Of a stretch of 64,000 nucleotides of DNA, positions 15,456-24,056 are shown in pieces; position 1 is the first letter of the stretch; the number at the start of each line of letters is the position of its first letter. The stretch lies in assembly GCF_002844275.1 (NCBI RefSeq), contig NZ_NXGX01000005.1, positions 248,001 through 312,000 of the forward strand, given 5' to 3'. A program made the position numbers and the translations under genes. The notes beneath the pieces are model-generated. The model was not told where the DNA came from. It did not search any database and saw only the letters and a list, made by a program, of their open reading frames with translations. This stretch comes from Thalassospira lohafexi (GTDB lineage Bacteria > Pseudomonadota > Alphaproteobacteria > Rhodospirillales > Thalassospiraceae).

Positions 15456-16709
15456 ATGAACAAGCGCCTTATCGGGGCGACCATTGCCCTTGTCTTATCT
15501 GGCACCGCACATGCGCAAGCACCTGCGCCGGACAATCTCGAAAAGCTCTCAAACTTTCAATCAACCGGAACGACAGAATTCACCGTCATTGAACAGGGTG
15601 GCAACTATGCCGCCGGGATCAAAAAGACCCTTGATGGCATCACATTACCGCCCGGGTTCAAGATTGGTCTCTATGCCATTGTTCCCGACGCCCGTCATAT
15701 TGCCGTTGGACCACAAGGGGTTGTTGTCTTTGTTGGCACCCGCAAAGACAAGGTCTGGTCGGTCACCGACCGCAACAAGGACCGCGTTGCCGACGAGGTG
15801 AAGGATTTTGCCCCATCACTTCGTTTTGCCATCCCGAACGGTCCATGTTTCTCACCTGACGGCATGCTGTATATCGCCGAGCAGAATCGCGTCCTGACCT
15901 TCCCTGCTGCGGAATTTTTCTATGAAAGCCCGGACGTCGCAGCATTCAATGTCGTCAAACAAGGCGATCTCATCCCGCCAGCAGAAGAAAGCTACAATCA
16001 CACCGCACGTGTTTGCAAAATCGGTCCGGACGGGAAACTTTATATCTCGCTCGGTCAGCCGTTTAACGTGTCTCCACCTGAAAAACTTGATCTGTATCGC
16101 GACCACGGGATCGGCGGCATCATCCGCATCAATACCGATGGTACCGAGCGTGAGGTGTATACTTACGGGGTGCGCAATTCCGTCGGTCATGATTTTCATC
16201 CGGAAACCGGCGAATTGTGGTGGACCGATAATCAGGTCGATGGCATGGGCGATGAAATTCCGCCCGGCGAAATCAACCATCAAACTGCCGCAGGCCAGCA
16301 CTTTGGCCATCCATGGTATGGCGGCGGCGATGTACGTACCAATGAATATGCAGGACAGGACGTCCCATATGACGTCGTGATGCCCGCGGTCGAAACCGTT
16401 GCCCATGCCGCCGACCTTGGCATGAGCTTCTATACGGGCAAGATGTTTCCGGCCAAATACAAGAACGCCATATTCTCGGCCCAGCACGGGTCATGGAACC
16501 GCACGACACCGGTTGGTGCGCGTGTGATGGTGACCTTTATTGATGCCGAAGGAAACGCCAGCATCGAACCCTTTGCCGAAGGCTGGATTGACGAGAATGA
16601 CGAATATCTCGGCCGTCCGGTAGATGTCGCCCAACTGCGCGATGGTTCGATCATTGTTTCAGATGATCTTGCCGGGGCACTGTATCGCATCTGGTATGAG
16701 GGCAATTGA
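15456..16709 (+). CDS. Periplasmic PQQ-type glucose/sorbosone dehydrogenase
   Basis: A 417-residue exported beta-propeller. The signal peptide is MNKRLIGATIALVLSGTAHA with cleavage before QAPAP. The body fits the soluble glucose/sorbosone dehydrogenase family: LPPGFKIGLYA, FCV-like propeller blades, YTYGVRNSVGHDFHPETGELWWTDNQVDGMGDEIPPGEIN, and a late SIIVSDDLAGALYRIWY. The start was set at 15456 because GGGAGGA lies 9 bases upstream and the signal peptide begins there, although the frame is open from 15405. A diheme cytochrome c overlaps its stop codon and is the likely electron acceptor. The sugar substrate is not known. Confidence 0.92.
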   Translation: MNKRLIGATIALVLSGTAHAQAPAPDNLEKLSNFQSTGTTEFTVIEQGGNYAAGIKKTLDGITLPPGFKIGLYAIVPDARHIAVGPQGVVVFVGTRKDKVWSVTDRNKDRVADEVKDFAPSLRFAIPNGPCFSPDGMLYIAEQNRVLTFPAAEFFYESPDVAAFNVVKQGDLIPPAEESYNHTARVCKIGPDGKLYISLGQPFNVSPPEKLDLYRDHGIGGIIRINTDGTEREVYTYGVRNSVGHDFHPETGELWWTDNQVDGMGDEIPPGEINHQTAAGQHFGHPWYGGGDVRTNEYAGQDVPYDVVMPAVETVAHAADLGMSFYTGKMFPAKYKNAIFSAQHGSWNRTTPVGARVMVTFIDAEGNASIEPFAEGWIDENDEYLGRPVDVAQLRDGSIIVSDDLAGALYRIWYEGN

Positions 16710-17335
16710 TGCGTATTCTGATGATCGCACTCCTCGGCGGGCTTTTGCCCGCCGGGGTTCTGTTCGCTCAAAACACCGACCTCCCCGCCTCTGACGCCAC
16801 CGCCAACCAAATCACCGGTGACTTGAAGGATGGCCGCAAGGTTGCGGGCATGTGCCGAACCTGTCACGGGCTGGATGGCAAGGCCCGCATTCCGATTGCA
16901 CCACATATTGGCGGGGAAACCGTTGACTATCTGATGGCGCAATTGCACGCGTTCAAAAGCGGCGAACGCGAACATGAAATGATGACTGTGGTTGCGCGCG
17001 GATTATCCGACGACCAAATCAGGGATGTCGCAACATGGTTCAATCATTTTGACGTTGTGACCACCTTACCTGCAGGCAAGACAGAAGACGACGCACCGGA
17101 GCTGTGTGTTGGCTGTCATGGCGTAAACGGTATTTCGAATTTGCCCGATGCCCCCAATTTGGCCGGCGAAACCAACATTTACATCGAAACCCAGATCAAG
17201 GCATTCCGGACCGGTAAGCGCACACATGACGTCATGACCCCGATTGCCAAAGATCTGACAGACGCCGAAATGCAGCAGGCATCAGACTGGTATAGCCAGA
17301 TCGACATCAAGATCACTGATCCGTCGGGGACATAA
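16709..17335 (+). CDS. Periplasmic diheme cytochrome c
   Basis: A 208-residue c-type cytochrome with a signal peptide (MRILMIALLGGLLPAGVLFA) and two heme sites, C49-x-x-C52-H (MCRTCHG) and C133-x-x-C136-H (LCVGCHG). The two halves resemble each other (PxIGGE...YLxxQLxAFKSGxR and PNLAGE...YIETQIKAFRTGKR), as in cytochrome c4/c553-like proteins. Its ATG overlaps the dehydrogenase stop by one base (TGATG), so translation is coupled, and it probably passes electrons from that enzyme to the respiratory chain. Confidence 0.95.
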   Translation: MRILMIALLGGLLPAGVLFAQNTDLPASDATANQITGDLKDGRKVAGMCRTCHGLDGKARIPIAPHIGGETVDYLMAQLHAFKSGEREHEMMTVVARGLSDDQIRDVATWFNHFDVVTTLPAGKTEDDAPELCVGCHGVNGISNLPDAPNLAGETNIYIETQIKAFRTGKRTHDVMTPIAKDLTDAEMQQASDWYSQIDIKITDPSGT

Positions 17336-17364
17336 ATCACCGCCAACAGCGTAGACCGGGAAGT

Positions 17365-18708
17365 TTAGCTTTCGGGGCGCAATGCGGCGGACACATCCAA
17401 ACCAACGGTGAGTGCCGCCATGACGTTGCCGGTATCCGGATCAATTACAGGAACGGTAATCTGCGACAGGAAAGAACGGGTCGAGCCATCAAAAAGGATG
17501 TCATCAATCTGGGCATGGCCGCGATTTAGGTTATCGGTCATTTGGAATTTCGTCTCGTCTGACTGATCAAAATCAGACGTCACCCGGTTCATGCCGATCA
17601 CTTCACCACGAAGATTGAAAACAAAGGCTTCCGCGACGTGACCACCCGATGCCTGTTGGAATTTCCGCAAATATTGCGACAGGTCGTTTTCCAAGATGTT
17701 GGACGCCGCAAGACTAATGTCACCGTTTCGCACTTTGGCGATCCATTCAACATCAAGCAGTTTACGGGTTTCTGTGTCGTAGGTTGCGCCATCCAGTTCG
17801 GTGCGAATTTTTGTGATCAGCTCCGATGCGCCCGCCAGCTTTTCTATTGATGGCAATTGATCGCGTTCAATCGCCGCCCTTTCCCATGGCTCCAGATTCA
17901 TCGGAACGGTTTCACAAAATTCCAGATTGTCGTTGAGATCATTCAACATATGGGGGAATTTTTGCAGATACACTTTTGAAAAATAAACGACCAACGGTGC
18001 ATAGCGTTCAAAGCGCAGTTCGAAATTTTCCGACCCTAAGCCAAGCTCATTACGGGCAGCTTCGAAACTTTGTTTATCAACCAGCGCATATTCCACATGA
18101 CCTGCCATCACTTGGGAAACCAATGATGAGAACGATGGCGCACGGTTAATGTCAGCATAACCTTCTTCTAGGAGCCATTCGGCTTCATTCGACCCAAGAA
18201 TGGCACCAACGGCAGACATATTAACGGGCTTAGTCTGCAAGCCAGAACGGGGATCGCTTTCACTGAACCGCTTGGAAATCCAGACCCATTTTTCCAGTGC
18301 CAGCGGATAGGATGGCACAGCGTATTCGTCCATAAACGGGCTAAGGCGGGCAAGGAAAAAGCCATCGGCCCTGCCGCTTCGGACCATTTCGCGATTTCGC
18401 TGACGCGGGGCAACTGCAAGCCCATACCCAATGCCAATCCGGTCAAACGCGCAATTAAGTACGGCAATGGAATAACCGCTTAGCATCCCGTCCTGCAATT
18501 CCTGATACGGCGGTTGAAGATTGGTTTGCAGGATCAAAAACGTATCCATCCCGTCGCCGATAGTCTGGCCAACTTCTTCGACCGGCAAGGCAAGTTCTTG
18601 TGCTGATGTGACCGGTATTTCAACAGTAGCGCCCACCCCACAGCCAAGCAACACCGTCAACAGCCCGCGTATGAACACATCGCGCAAACCAATATCCTTA
18701 GGTCGCAT
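17365..18708 (-). CDS. Exported substrate-binding domain fused to a PDC-like sensor domain
   Basis: A 447-residue exported protein. After a signal segment (GLLTVLLGCGVGATVEIPVTSA) residues about 45-270 look like a family 3 periplasmic binding protein (LQPPYQELQDGMLSGYSIAVLNCAFDRIGI, RSGRADGFFLA). The last 140 residues resemble a PDC/Cache ligand-binding domain (AEAFVFNLRGEVIGMNRVTSDFDQSDETKFQ, ITVPVIDPDTGNVMAALTVGLD). I see no transmembrane anchor or signalling output after it. The ATG at 18708 has AAGG at good distance; an ATG pair at 18738 is also possible. It converges on the cytochrome gene. Confidence 0.75.
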   Translation of the reverse strand: MRPKDIGLRDVFIRGLLTVLLGCGVGATVEIPVTSAQELALPVEEVGQTIGDGMDTFLILQTNLQPPYQELQDGMLSGYSIAVLNCAFDRIGIGYGLAVAPRQRNREMVRSGRADGFFLARLSPFMDEYAVPSYPLALEKWVWISKRFSESDPRSGLQTKPVNMSAVGAILGSNEAEWLLEEGYADINRAPSFSSLVSQVMAGHVEYALVDKQSFEAARNELGLGSENFELRFERYAPLVVYFSKVYLQKFPHMLNDLNDNLEFCETVPMNLEPWERAAIERDQLPSIEKLAGASELITKIRTELDGATYDTETRKLLDVEWIAKVRNGDISLAASNILENDLSQYLRKFQQASGGHVAEAFVFNLRGEVIGMNRVTSDFDQSDETKFQMTDNLNRGHAQIDDILFDGSTRSFLSQITVPVIDPDTGNVMAALTVGLDVSAALRPES

Positions 18709-18861
18709 GGCTGCCTTTTTGCATCGGGAACACATCATCTGTCGCCTGACAATTGCAGTGGACGAATACTTAAGGGGGCAGAACGCAATAAATTAGCAGC
18801 CCCTAACCTTAAAGATATTGGAAATCTGCAAGGGACTTGCAAGACAATGCCGGCTTTGTTT

Positions 18862-19503
18862 TCAAAGCTCCCGCAGGCTGTCGTCATCTTCGTCGATGGG
18901 TTCATCGCCGGTATAGAAATCTGGCGCAATGCGCTTAACCGCCGCACCATCACTGCGCCAACCATGACATGTATTAATCAGCGGCATTTTTCGTTTATTT
19001 GGCGCGGCATCACTGGCCGGATCGGAACCGTCACCAGACGTTAATTGCGCCAAACGCTTTTCTTCCGCCTCACGTGAACGGATCGGAAAGATTGTCTGAA
19101 AGGCAGTGGTCGCCACTGGCCCCATCAATTCGGTCAGATGCGTGCAACCGTGAATGCCGCCGACCCGATCTCTGATCTGCTTTCTAAGCCCCGGCCCGAG
19201 TTTCAACCCAACCAGATTTTCATATGCCGGTGCAATCGCATCACATGCATTGAACGGTGCATGATCAGTGACGGCTTCGACCGCACGGATCACAAGATCA
19301 TCGCCAACTGTCACCCGCAGCCACATTTCATGAACCGGCACACCGGGCGGGATTTCGCCACGGTCGTTGTTGGCAAATCCGTATGTTTTGGTATCGGTGA
19401 TATGGCCTTCGATATCCCACAAACCATCTGCGCGGCGAAAACCCTGACAGGTCACAGTGCGGGTGTGAATATGTTCGCGGGCGGCGGGGCTGGATAATGG
19501 CAT
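18862..19503 (-). CDS. DUF2889 family protein
   Basis: A 213-residue protein matching the DUF2889 pattern: TCQGFRRADGLWDIEGHITDTKTYGF, RGEIPPGVPVHEMWLRVTV, then GIHGCTHLTELMGPVATTAFQT and a C-terminal NTCHGWRSDGAAVKR. Function is unknown; the family is often found near acyl-CoA and aromatic catabolism genes. The ATG is preceded by AAAGGAGA at ideal spacing. A palindromic operator-like site overlaps the ribosome site. The acidic tail ends in DDDSLREL. Confidence 0.88.
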   Translation of the reverse strand: MPLSSPAAREHIHTRTVTCQGFRRADGLWDIEGHITDTKTYGFANNDRGEIPPGVPVHEMWLRVTVGDDLVIRAVEAVTDHAPFNACDAIAPAYENLVGLKLGPGLRKQIRDRVGGIHGCTHLTELMGPVATTAFQTIFPIRSREAEEKRLAQLTSGDGSDPASDAAPNKRKMPLINTCHGWRSDGAAVKRIAPDFYTGDEPIDEDDDSLREL

Positions 19504-19517
19504 GGGGCTATCTCTCC

Positions 19518-19533
19518 TTTACGTAAACGTAAA
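19518..19533 (-). promoter_or_regulatory. Palindromic operator-like site before the DUF2889 gene
   Basis: TTTACGTAAACGTAAA: perfect TTTACGT/ACGTAAA arms around AA, starting 15 bases before the start codon. It resembles motifs described for MerR-family regulators of acyl-CoA and branched-chain degradation (LiuR type). The resemblance is from memory and no such regulator is in the window. Confidence 0.5.
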
Positions 19534-19588
19534 GTCCTTCACCCATGTGATGTCAAGTAGCAAAGTCCTGACTTGCCAAATCATTCCA

Positions 19589-19621
19589 CGCGATGACGGG
19601 AACCATGCCCCCGTCATCGCG
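19589..19621. repeat. 12-bp perfect inverted repeat downstream of the CBS gene
   Basis: cgcgatgacggg (19589-19600) and cccgtcatcgcg (19610-19621) around a 9-base spacer. No T-run follows on either strand, so it is not a textbook terminator. It lies 47 bases past the CBS-protein stop and could protect the 3' end of that transcript. Confidence 0.6.
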
Positions 19622-19667
19622 AAAGAATTCTGATAAAAGATTAAGCTAAACAAACGTGTTAAGGCGC

Positions 19668-20117
19668 CTATGCCACGCCGTAATCCGACCCGAAGATGAA
19701 CTTTTCACGTTCGCGAACATCTTCTTCGAGCTGGGCTTTCACCACGTTGAACAGATCGCGGATCGAAACCATGCCAACCACCGCATCCCCGTCGACAACC
19801 GGCAGGTGGCGATAACGACGTGCACTCATAAGTTCCAGCGCGTTCATCGCAGTATCATTTGGCCCCAACGTATCGGGGTTTGCCGTCATGACTTTCGAAA
19901 GTGGTGTGGTGGCAGGGTCTTCTCCCTTTGCAACAACACGGTTCACAAGGTCGCGTTCGGTGAAAATACCGGCAAGCTTTGCCGCGTTATCGACAATGAT
20001 AACCGCGCCGATTTTTCGTTCCGACATCATGTTCACGGCATCCATCACGGAATCGGCGGGGTTCAGGGTCGCGATGGATTGTTCCTTGACCACGCCTGGT
20101 ACGATTTTCGTATCCAT
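19668..20117 (-). CDS. Two-CBS-domain protein
   Basis: A 149-residue protein of two tandem CBS domains: VMDAVNMMSERKIGAVIIVDNAAKLAGIFTERDLVNRVV and TAMNALELMSARRYRHLPVVDGDAVVGMVSIRDLFNVV. CBS pairs bind adenine nucleotides and usually regulate a partner protein. The ATG at 20117 (MDTKIVPGVV) is preceded by AGAGAGAAG; the frame extends to a GTG at 20147. A CNNM/CBS protein lies upstream in the same direction across 220 bases. The partner is unknown. Confidence 0.93.
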   Translation of the reverse strand: MDTKIVPGVVKEQSIATLNPADSVMDAVNMMSERKIGAVIIVDNAAKLAGIFTERDLVNRVVAKGEDPATTPLSKVMTANPDTLGPNDTAMNALELMSARRYRHLPVVDGDAVVGMVSIRDLFNVVKAQLEEDVREREKFIFGSDYGVA

Positions 20118-20337
20118 GCTTCTCTCTCTGCGGATTGCTGTTGCCACATGTCCAAACCCGATCAGATCATCTGGTGCTGCGCGATGAAACGCAGTGGACC
20201 TTATTTTAAAATGGTCCTGCGATCTTTTGGGTCAAGAGCTCAAACCTGATTTTAACCCATAAGTCGAAAAACTTAAAACTGTTTACGCCAAAATGGGAAA
20301 TCAAAGCACGGCAACGCCACCGGCAGAGAACGACCGC

Positions 20338-21612
20338 CTATTCGCGGTCGTCGGTGGTAAGGTCGGTCACTTCACGCATGCGGATTCGGGTGACCTGATT
20401 GCGAATTCGGCGCAGGACTTCGAATTCAAATCCGTGGAAACGGAACTGCTGACCAACATCGGGAATGCGCCGGGTTTCATACAGCAACAATCCTGCGACC
20501 GTTGCGGCCTCTTCGTCTGGGAGACGCCATGCGAAACGACGATTGAGGTCCCGGATGGTCACGTCACCGCGCACAATAACCGATCCGTCGGTTTGTGGCT
20601 GTACACCAATCACTTCGACATCGGTCTCATCGGCGATATCACCCACGATTTCCTCAAGGATATCTTCGAGTGAAACCACACCTTCAAACGCACCGTATTC
20701 ATCGACAACAATTGCGAAATGTTCGTGACGTTCCTTAAACGCCTTGAGCTGATCGGCAAGGGTCGTTGAATCGGGGATGAACCACGCCTCGGAACTCAGT
20801 TCACGGACTTCTTTTGCCGTCGCCGGTTTGGCGCCGCGCACGACCGCCTTTAACACTTCACGGGCATGCAGAACGCCAACGATGTTATCGGGGTCTTCCT
20901 CATAAATCGGGATACGGGTGTGCGGACTGGCCAGAACCGTATCAAGGATTTCGTCCATAGGGCGGGTAATGTCGATCATCTGCACCTTGCGGCGATGCAC
21001 CATGATTTCCCATACGCCAACGTCTTCAAGATCAAGCACACCGTGCAACATCGTGCGTTCGGCATGATGGTCACCAACAACCACATCATCGGCGTGCAGT
21101 TCAATCGCACCACGCAATTCGCGTTCGCTGTCCATGCCGGGGCCTTCGCCGCTGCCAAACAGCCGCAAGGTTGCCTGAACAATCACCTGAATGCTTTGCG
21201 TGATGGGTGCAAAAACAACCACCAGAATGCTCATCGGGCGGGCCACACGCAGCGCCATGGTATCGGCATGCTGAAGCGCATAGGTTTTTGGCAGAATTTC
21301 TGAAAACACCAGAACAAGTGCGGTCATGGCGATGGTGGCGTAAACAACACCGTTTTCACCAAACAGTTCAATCATCACCGAAGTCGCAAGGGCAGAGGCC
21401 AGAATGTTGACCATATTGTTGCCCAGCAAAATCGCCCCAAGCAAACGTTCCTGATACTGGCGCAGCCTGTTAACCGTCGCGGCTCTGAGGTCGCCATCCT
21501 GTTCCTTGTGATGCATGACCGGACGCGACGCTGCCGTAAGCGCGGTTTCCGAGCCAGAGAAAAATGCCGACAACATCAGCAGGAAAAAAATCACGACAAT
21601 CGTGATTGTCAT
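20338..21612 (-). CDS. CNNM/CorC-type transporter with CBS pair (HlyC/CorC family)
   Basis: A 424-residue membrane protein with an N-terminal DUF21/CNNM domain of four hydrophobic segments (residues 1-160; SAFFSGSETALTAASR, LLGNNMVNILASALATS, SEILPKTYALQHAD are characteristic), two CBS domains (about 200-330) and a C-terminal CorC_HlyC domain. Such proteins are linked to Mg or Co export. A short hairpin (cgaccgcNNNNNNgcggtcg, 20331-20350) spans its stop codon. It follows aroB in the same direction, as in many alphaproteobacteria. Older annotations call this family hemolysin; there is no evidence of haemolytic activity. Confidence 0.94.
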   Translation of the reverse strand: MTITIVVIFFLLMLSAFFSGSETALTAASRPVMHHKEQDGDLRAATVNRLRQYQERLLGAILLGNNMVNILASALATSVMIELFGENGVVYATIAMTALVLVFSEILPKTYALQHADTMALRVARPMSILVVVFAPITQSIQVIVQATLRLFGSGEGPGMDSERELRGAIELHADDVVVGDHHAERTMLHGVLDLEDVGVWEIMVHRRKVQMIDITRPMDEILDTVLASPHTRIPIYEEDPDNIVGVLHAREVLKAVVRGAKPATAKEVRELSSEAWFIPDSTTLADQLKAFKERHEHFAIVVDEYGAFEGVVSLEDILEEIVGDIADETDVEVIGVQPQTDGSVIVRGDVTIRDLNRRFAWRLPDEEAATVAGLLLYETRRIPDVGQQFRFHGFEFEVLRRIRNQVTRIRMREVTDLTTDDRE

Positions 21613-21763
21613 TCAGGGCCGTCTCCAAAGAGTGATCGCAACCGGACAACTTTGTCCGTAAATCACTTGTAAGGTCAATTGTCGCTACGTCAACGACTTC
21701 ACAAGTCCGGTCGCTAAAAACGACCAGACATAAACAATCAGATTAATATGGATCGCACGATGC

Positions 21764-22879
21764 TCAGCCGCGGCATGACCGGGTAATTGCCGCGCGCATT
21801 TTATCCACATCCATCGCCTTGGACGTAAACGCCTTGCCAATACCACGTGTCATGACAAACGTGATCTCGCCGTCGCGGACCTTTTTGTCACGCGACATAT
21901 GACTGATGACCTTGTCGATGTCCCAGTGCATGCCCGAAACTTCCGATGCGCATACCGGCAAACCGACCGATTTCAAATGCGCGACAATGCGGTCTTTTTC
22001 ACCTGCGGGTGCCATGCCCATGGCACCACACACGTCATGCGCAATCACCATGCCCATGGCAACTGCTTCGCCGTGCAGAAGTTTCTGGCCATAACCGGTT
22101 TCGGCTTCAAACGCATGACCGAATGTATGACCAAGGTTAAGCAAGGCGCGTTTACCGCCTTCGCGTTCATCTTCGGACACGATGCGGGCCTTTGCCGCAC
22201 AGCTTTTAATCACAGCCTGACGGCGCTCAGGCCCGTCGGTATCGATAACCGCCTGCCCGTTTTCTTCAAGCCACGCAAAGAAGTCCGGATCATCAATCAG
22301 GCCGTATTTGGCAACCTCGGCATAGCCAGCGCGCATTTCACGTGGCGACAATGTGTCGAGAACGGCGGTATCGGCCAGAACAAGACGTGGCTGATGGAAC
22401 GCACCGACAAGGTTCTTGCCCGATTTGGAATTGATCCCGGTTTTCCCGCCGACCGAACTATCGACCTGCGACAAAAGCGTCGTTGGGATTTGCACGAAAT
22501 CAAGCCCACGCAGCAATGAAGCCGCCACATATCCGGCCAGATCCCCGACAACCCCACCGCCCAATGCGATGATCACGGTCGACCGTTCAATTCCCATCGC
22601 CAATATCTGTTCGACGACATCTGCGAACGTGGCAAAACTTTTGGATTTTTCACCCGACGGCACAACAACTTCGCGGTGCGCGATGTTTGCACCATCAAGG
22701 GACGCCAGAACCGTGGGCAGATGTTTGTCGGCAACAACCGTATCACTGATGACGACAACCCCGGCTTTACGCACGAAGGGGGCGATGTATTTGGCGGTAT
22801 CGGCCAAAAGGTTGCTGCCCACAAGGATGTCATAGCTGCGCGCGCCAAGTTCAACGCGAAGAGTGTCGTGATTGCTCAC
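21764..22879 (-). CDS. aroB: 3-dehydroquinate synthase
   Basis: A 371-residue enzyme of the shikimate pathway, converting DAHP to 3-dehydroquinate with NAD and a divalent metal. The NAD site GGGVVGDLAGYVAASLLRG, the segment QIPTTLLSQVDSSVGGKTGIN, and the metal ligands in EVAKYGLI, GHTFGHAFE and LLHGEAVAMGM are all present. It starts 4 bases after the aroK stop, so the two are translated from one message. Length is normal. Confidence 0.97.
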   Translation of the reverse strand: MSNHDTLRVELGARSYDILVGSNLLADTAKYIAPFVRKAGVVVISDTVVADKHLPTVLASLDGANIAHREVVVPSGEKSKSFATFADVVEQILAMGIERSTVIIALGGGVVGDLAGYVAASLLRGLDFVQIPTTLLSQVDSSVGGKTGINSKSGKNLVGAFHQPRLVLADTAVLDTLSPREMRAGYAEVAKYGLIDDPDFFAWLEENGQAVIDTDGPERRQAVIKSCAAKARIVSEDEREGGKRALLNLGHTFGHAFEAETGYGQKLLHGEAVAMGMVIAHDVCGAMGMAPAGEKDRIVAHLKSVGLPVCASEVSGMHWDIDKVISHMSRDKKVRDGEITFVMTRGIGKAFTSKAMDVDKMRAAITRSCRG

Positions 22880-22883
22880 TGTG

Positions 22884-23495
22884 TTAGCTTCCTGTTCTGA
22901 TCAAATTGCCGTCATCGTCAAAGGACTTGGCCATCAGTTCGAGAACTGCGTCACAGGTTTCTTCTTTGGACGATTCATCACAATCAAAGATGATGTCGGC
23001 CCCGGCATAAATCGGGTAACGGGTCTCAATGAAATCTGCGAGAATCTTACGCGGATTGCCCCGGTTCAACAACGGACGATGTGTCCGTCCACTGGTCCGT
23101 TGCAACAGCAATTCAAGATCGGCACGCAGCCACACTGATACAGATTTTTCGAGAATGAGTTTTCGAGTGCGTTCACGAATAAACGCCCCGCCGCCAGTGG
23201 CCAGCACGAGTTGCTCACCTTCAAGCAAGCGGGCAATCACACGCTCTTCGCCGTCGCGAAATGCTTCTTCGCCATACAGCTTGAAGATATCAGCAATCGA
23301 GCAGCCAGCGGCCTCTTCTATTTCGCGGTCGGCATCGACAAAATCCAGGTTCAGTTCCTTGGCGACCATACGGCCAATACAGCTTTTTCCTGCACCCATA
23401 AGGCCAATGAAAACCAAAGGGTAACCCTTAAGGCCCCGGCGGATTTTGGCAATCACGTCTTCGTGCAAACCCGACTCGGCAATGTTGCTCTCCAT
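22884..23495 (-). CDS. aroK: Shikimate kinase
   Basis: A 203-residue kinase phosphorylating shikimate. It has Walker A GLMGAGKS, the DADREIE substrate motif, ATGGGAF, and the lid region RTHRPLL. An N-terminal extension of about 25 residues precedes the core, which is common in alphaproteobacteria. The frame is open to a TTG at 23534, but the ATG at 23495 has an AGGA about 13 bases upstream and gives a typical length. It leads the aroK-aroB operon and is divergent from the xerD operon. Confidence 0.96.
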   Translation of the reverse strand: MESNIAESGLHEDVIAKIRRGLKGYPLVFIGLMGAGKSCIGRMVAKELNLDFVDADREIEEAAGCSIADIFKLYGEEAFRDGEERVIARLLEGEQLVLATGGGAFIRERTRKLILEKSVSVWLRADLELLLQRTSGRTHRPLLNRGNPRKILADFIETRYPIYAGADIIFDCDESSKEETCDAVLELMAKSFDDDGNLIRTGS

Positions 23496-23917
23496 GTTCG
23501 GTTTGCAGTCCTGTAGTTCATCCGGTTTCAACAAAATTTACCTAATTCTTTAGGCCAGCTTAGCCTCGAACGCAAGCGAACCGCACGCTCTTTACGACAA
23601 TTTACCGCGTAAAATTGTTCTCGCACGTTATATGCCGCGATTACGAATGCGGATCAGACAATTGTTCGTTGCGACTTTGCTGTTAACGCTCTGTGAGGAA
23701 CCGACACCTATACTGCCTTGAAGTTGCCGAAATAGAATGTCATCCAGCCCGTTGAACATAAACCTGTATCACGGCACGGATGAGGCAAAGCCAAACAGTC
23801 CCAAGCGGGATTTTGCCCGATTGGGTATATCGCTGTTTGCGTATCTTGCATCTTTCTGCTTCGTCAGCATACTGGTAGACGCGTCATTCGCACAAACGCA
23901 TCGAAGTCTGGATAAAA
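23496..23917. other. Divergent intergenic region between aroK and the xerD operon
   Basis: About 420 bases that must carry promoters for both directions. I could not assign clear -35/-10 pairs. A 107-codon plus-strand open frame (23737-24060) crosses it and contains one hydrophobic stretch, but it overlaps the better supported small gene in another frame and its second half is arginine-rich nonsense-like sequence. Confidence 0.5.
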
Positions 23918-24055
23918 ATGAAGATCTTATCGCGTATTATTCTGTTGCTGGTCCTTGCTGTAATCGTCGGCGGCGCCGTTTTCCTGGTCACCTGGGATAT
24001 TCCGGCCCCAACCAGCCAAATCGAAGAAACCATCCCGAATTCGAGGTTCAATTAA
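23918..24055 (+). CDS. Very short single-helix membrane protein upstream of xerD
   Basis: A 45-residue protein beginning MKILSRIILLLVLAVIVGG, with one membrane helix, then a periplasmic tail WDIPAPTSQIEETIPNSRFN. The stop is 1 base before the ATG of the next gene, showing translational coupling. I recall similar short proteins with an IPAP...IPxxRF tail next to xerD in other Rhodospirillales, which supports it being real, but that is memory, not a search. Function is unknown. No strong ribosome site is seen. Confidence 0.72.
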   Translation: MKILSRIILLLVLAVIVGGAVFLVTWDIPAPTSQIEETIPNSRFN

Positions 24056-24056
24056 G

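Noticed and set aside
20338-21612. Hemolysin function for the CNNM/CBS protein
   Set aside because: The family name is historical; the sequence shows a CNNM membrane domain and CBS pair, which points to divalent metal transport.
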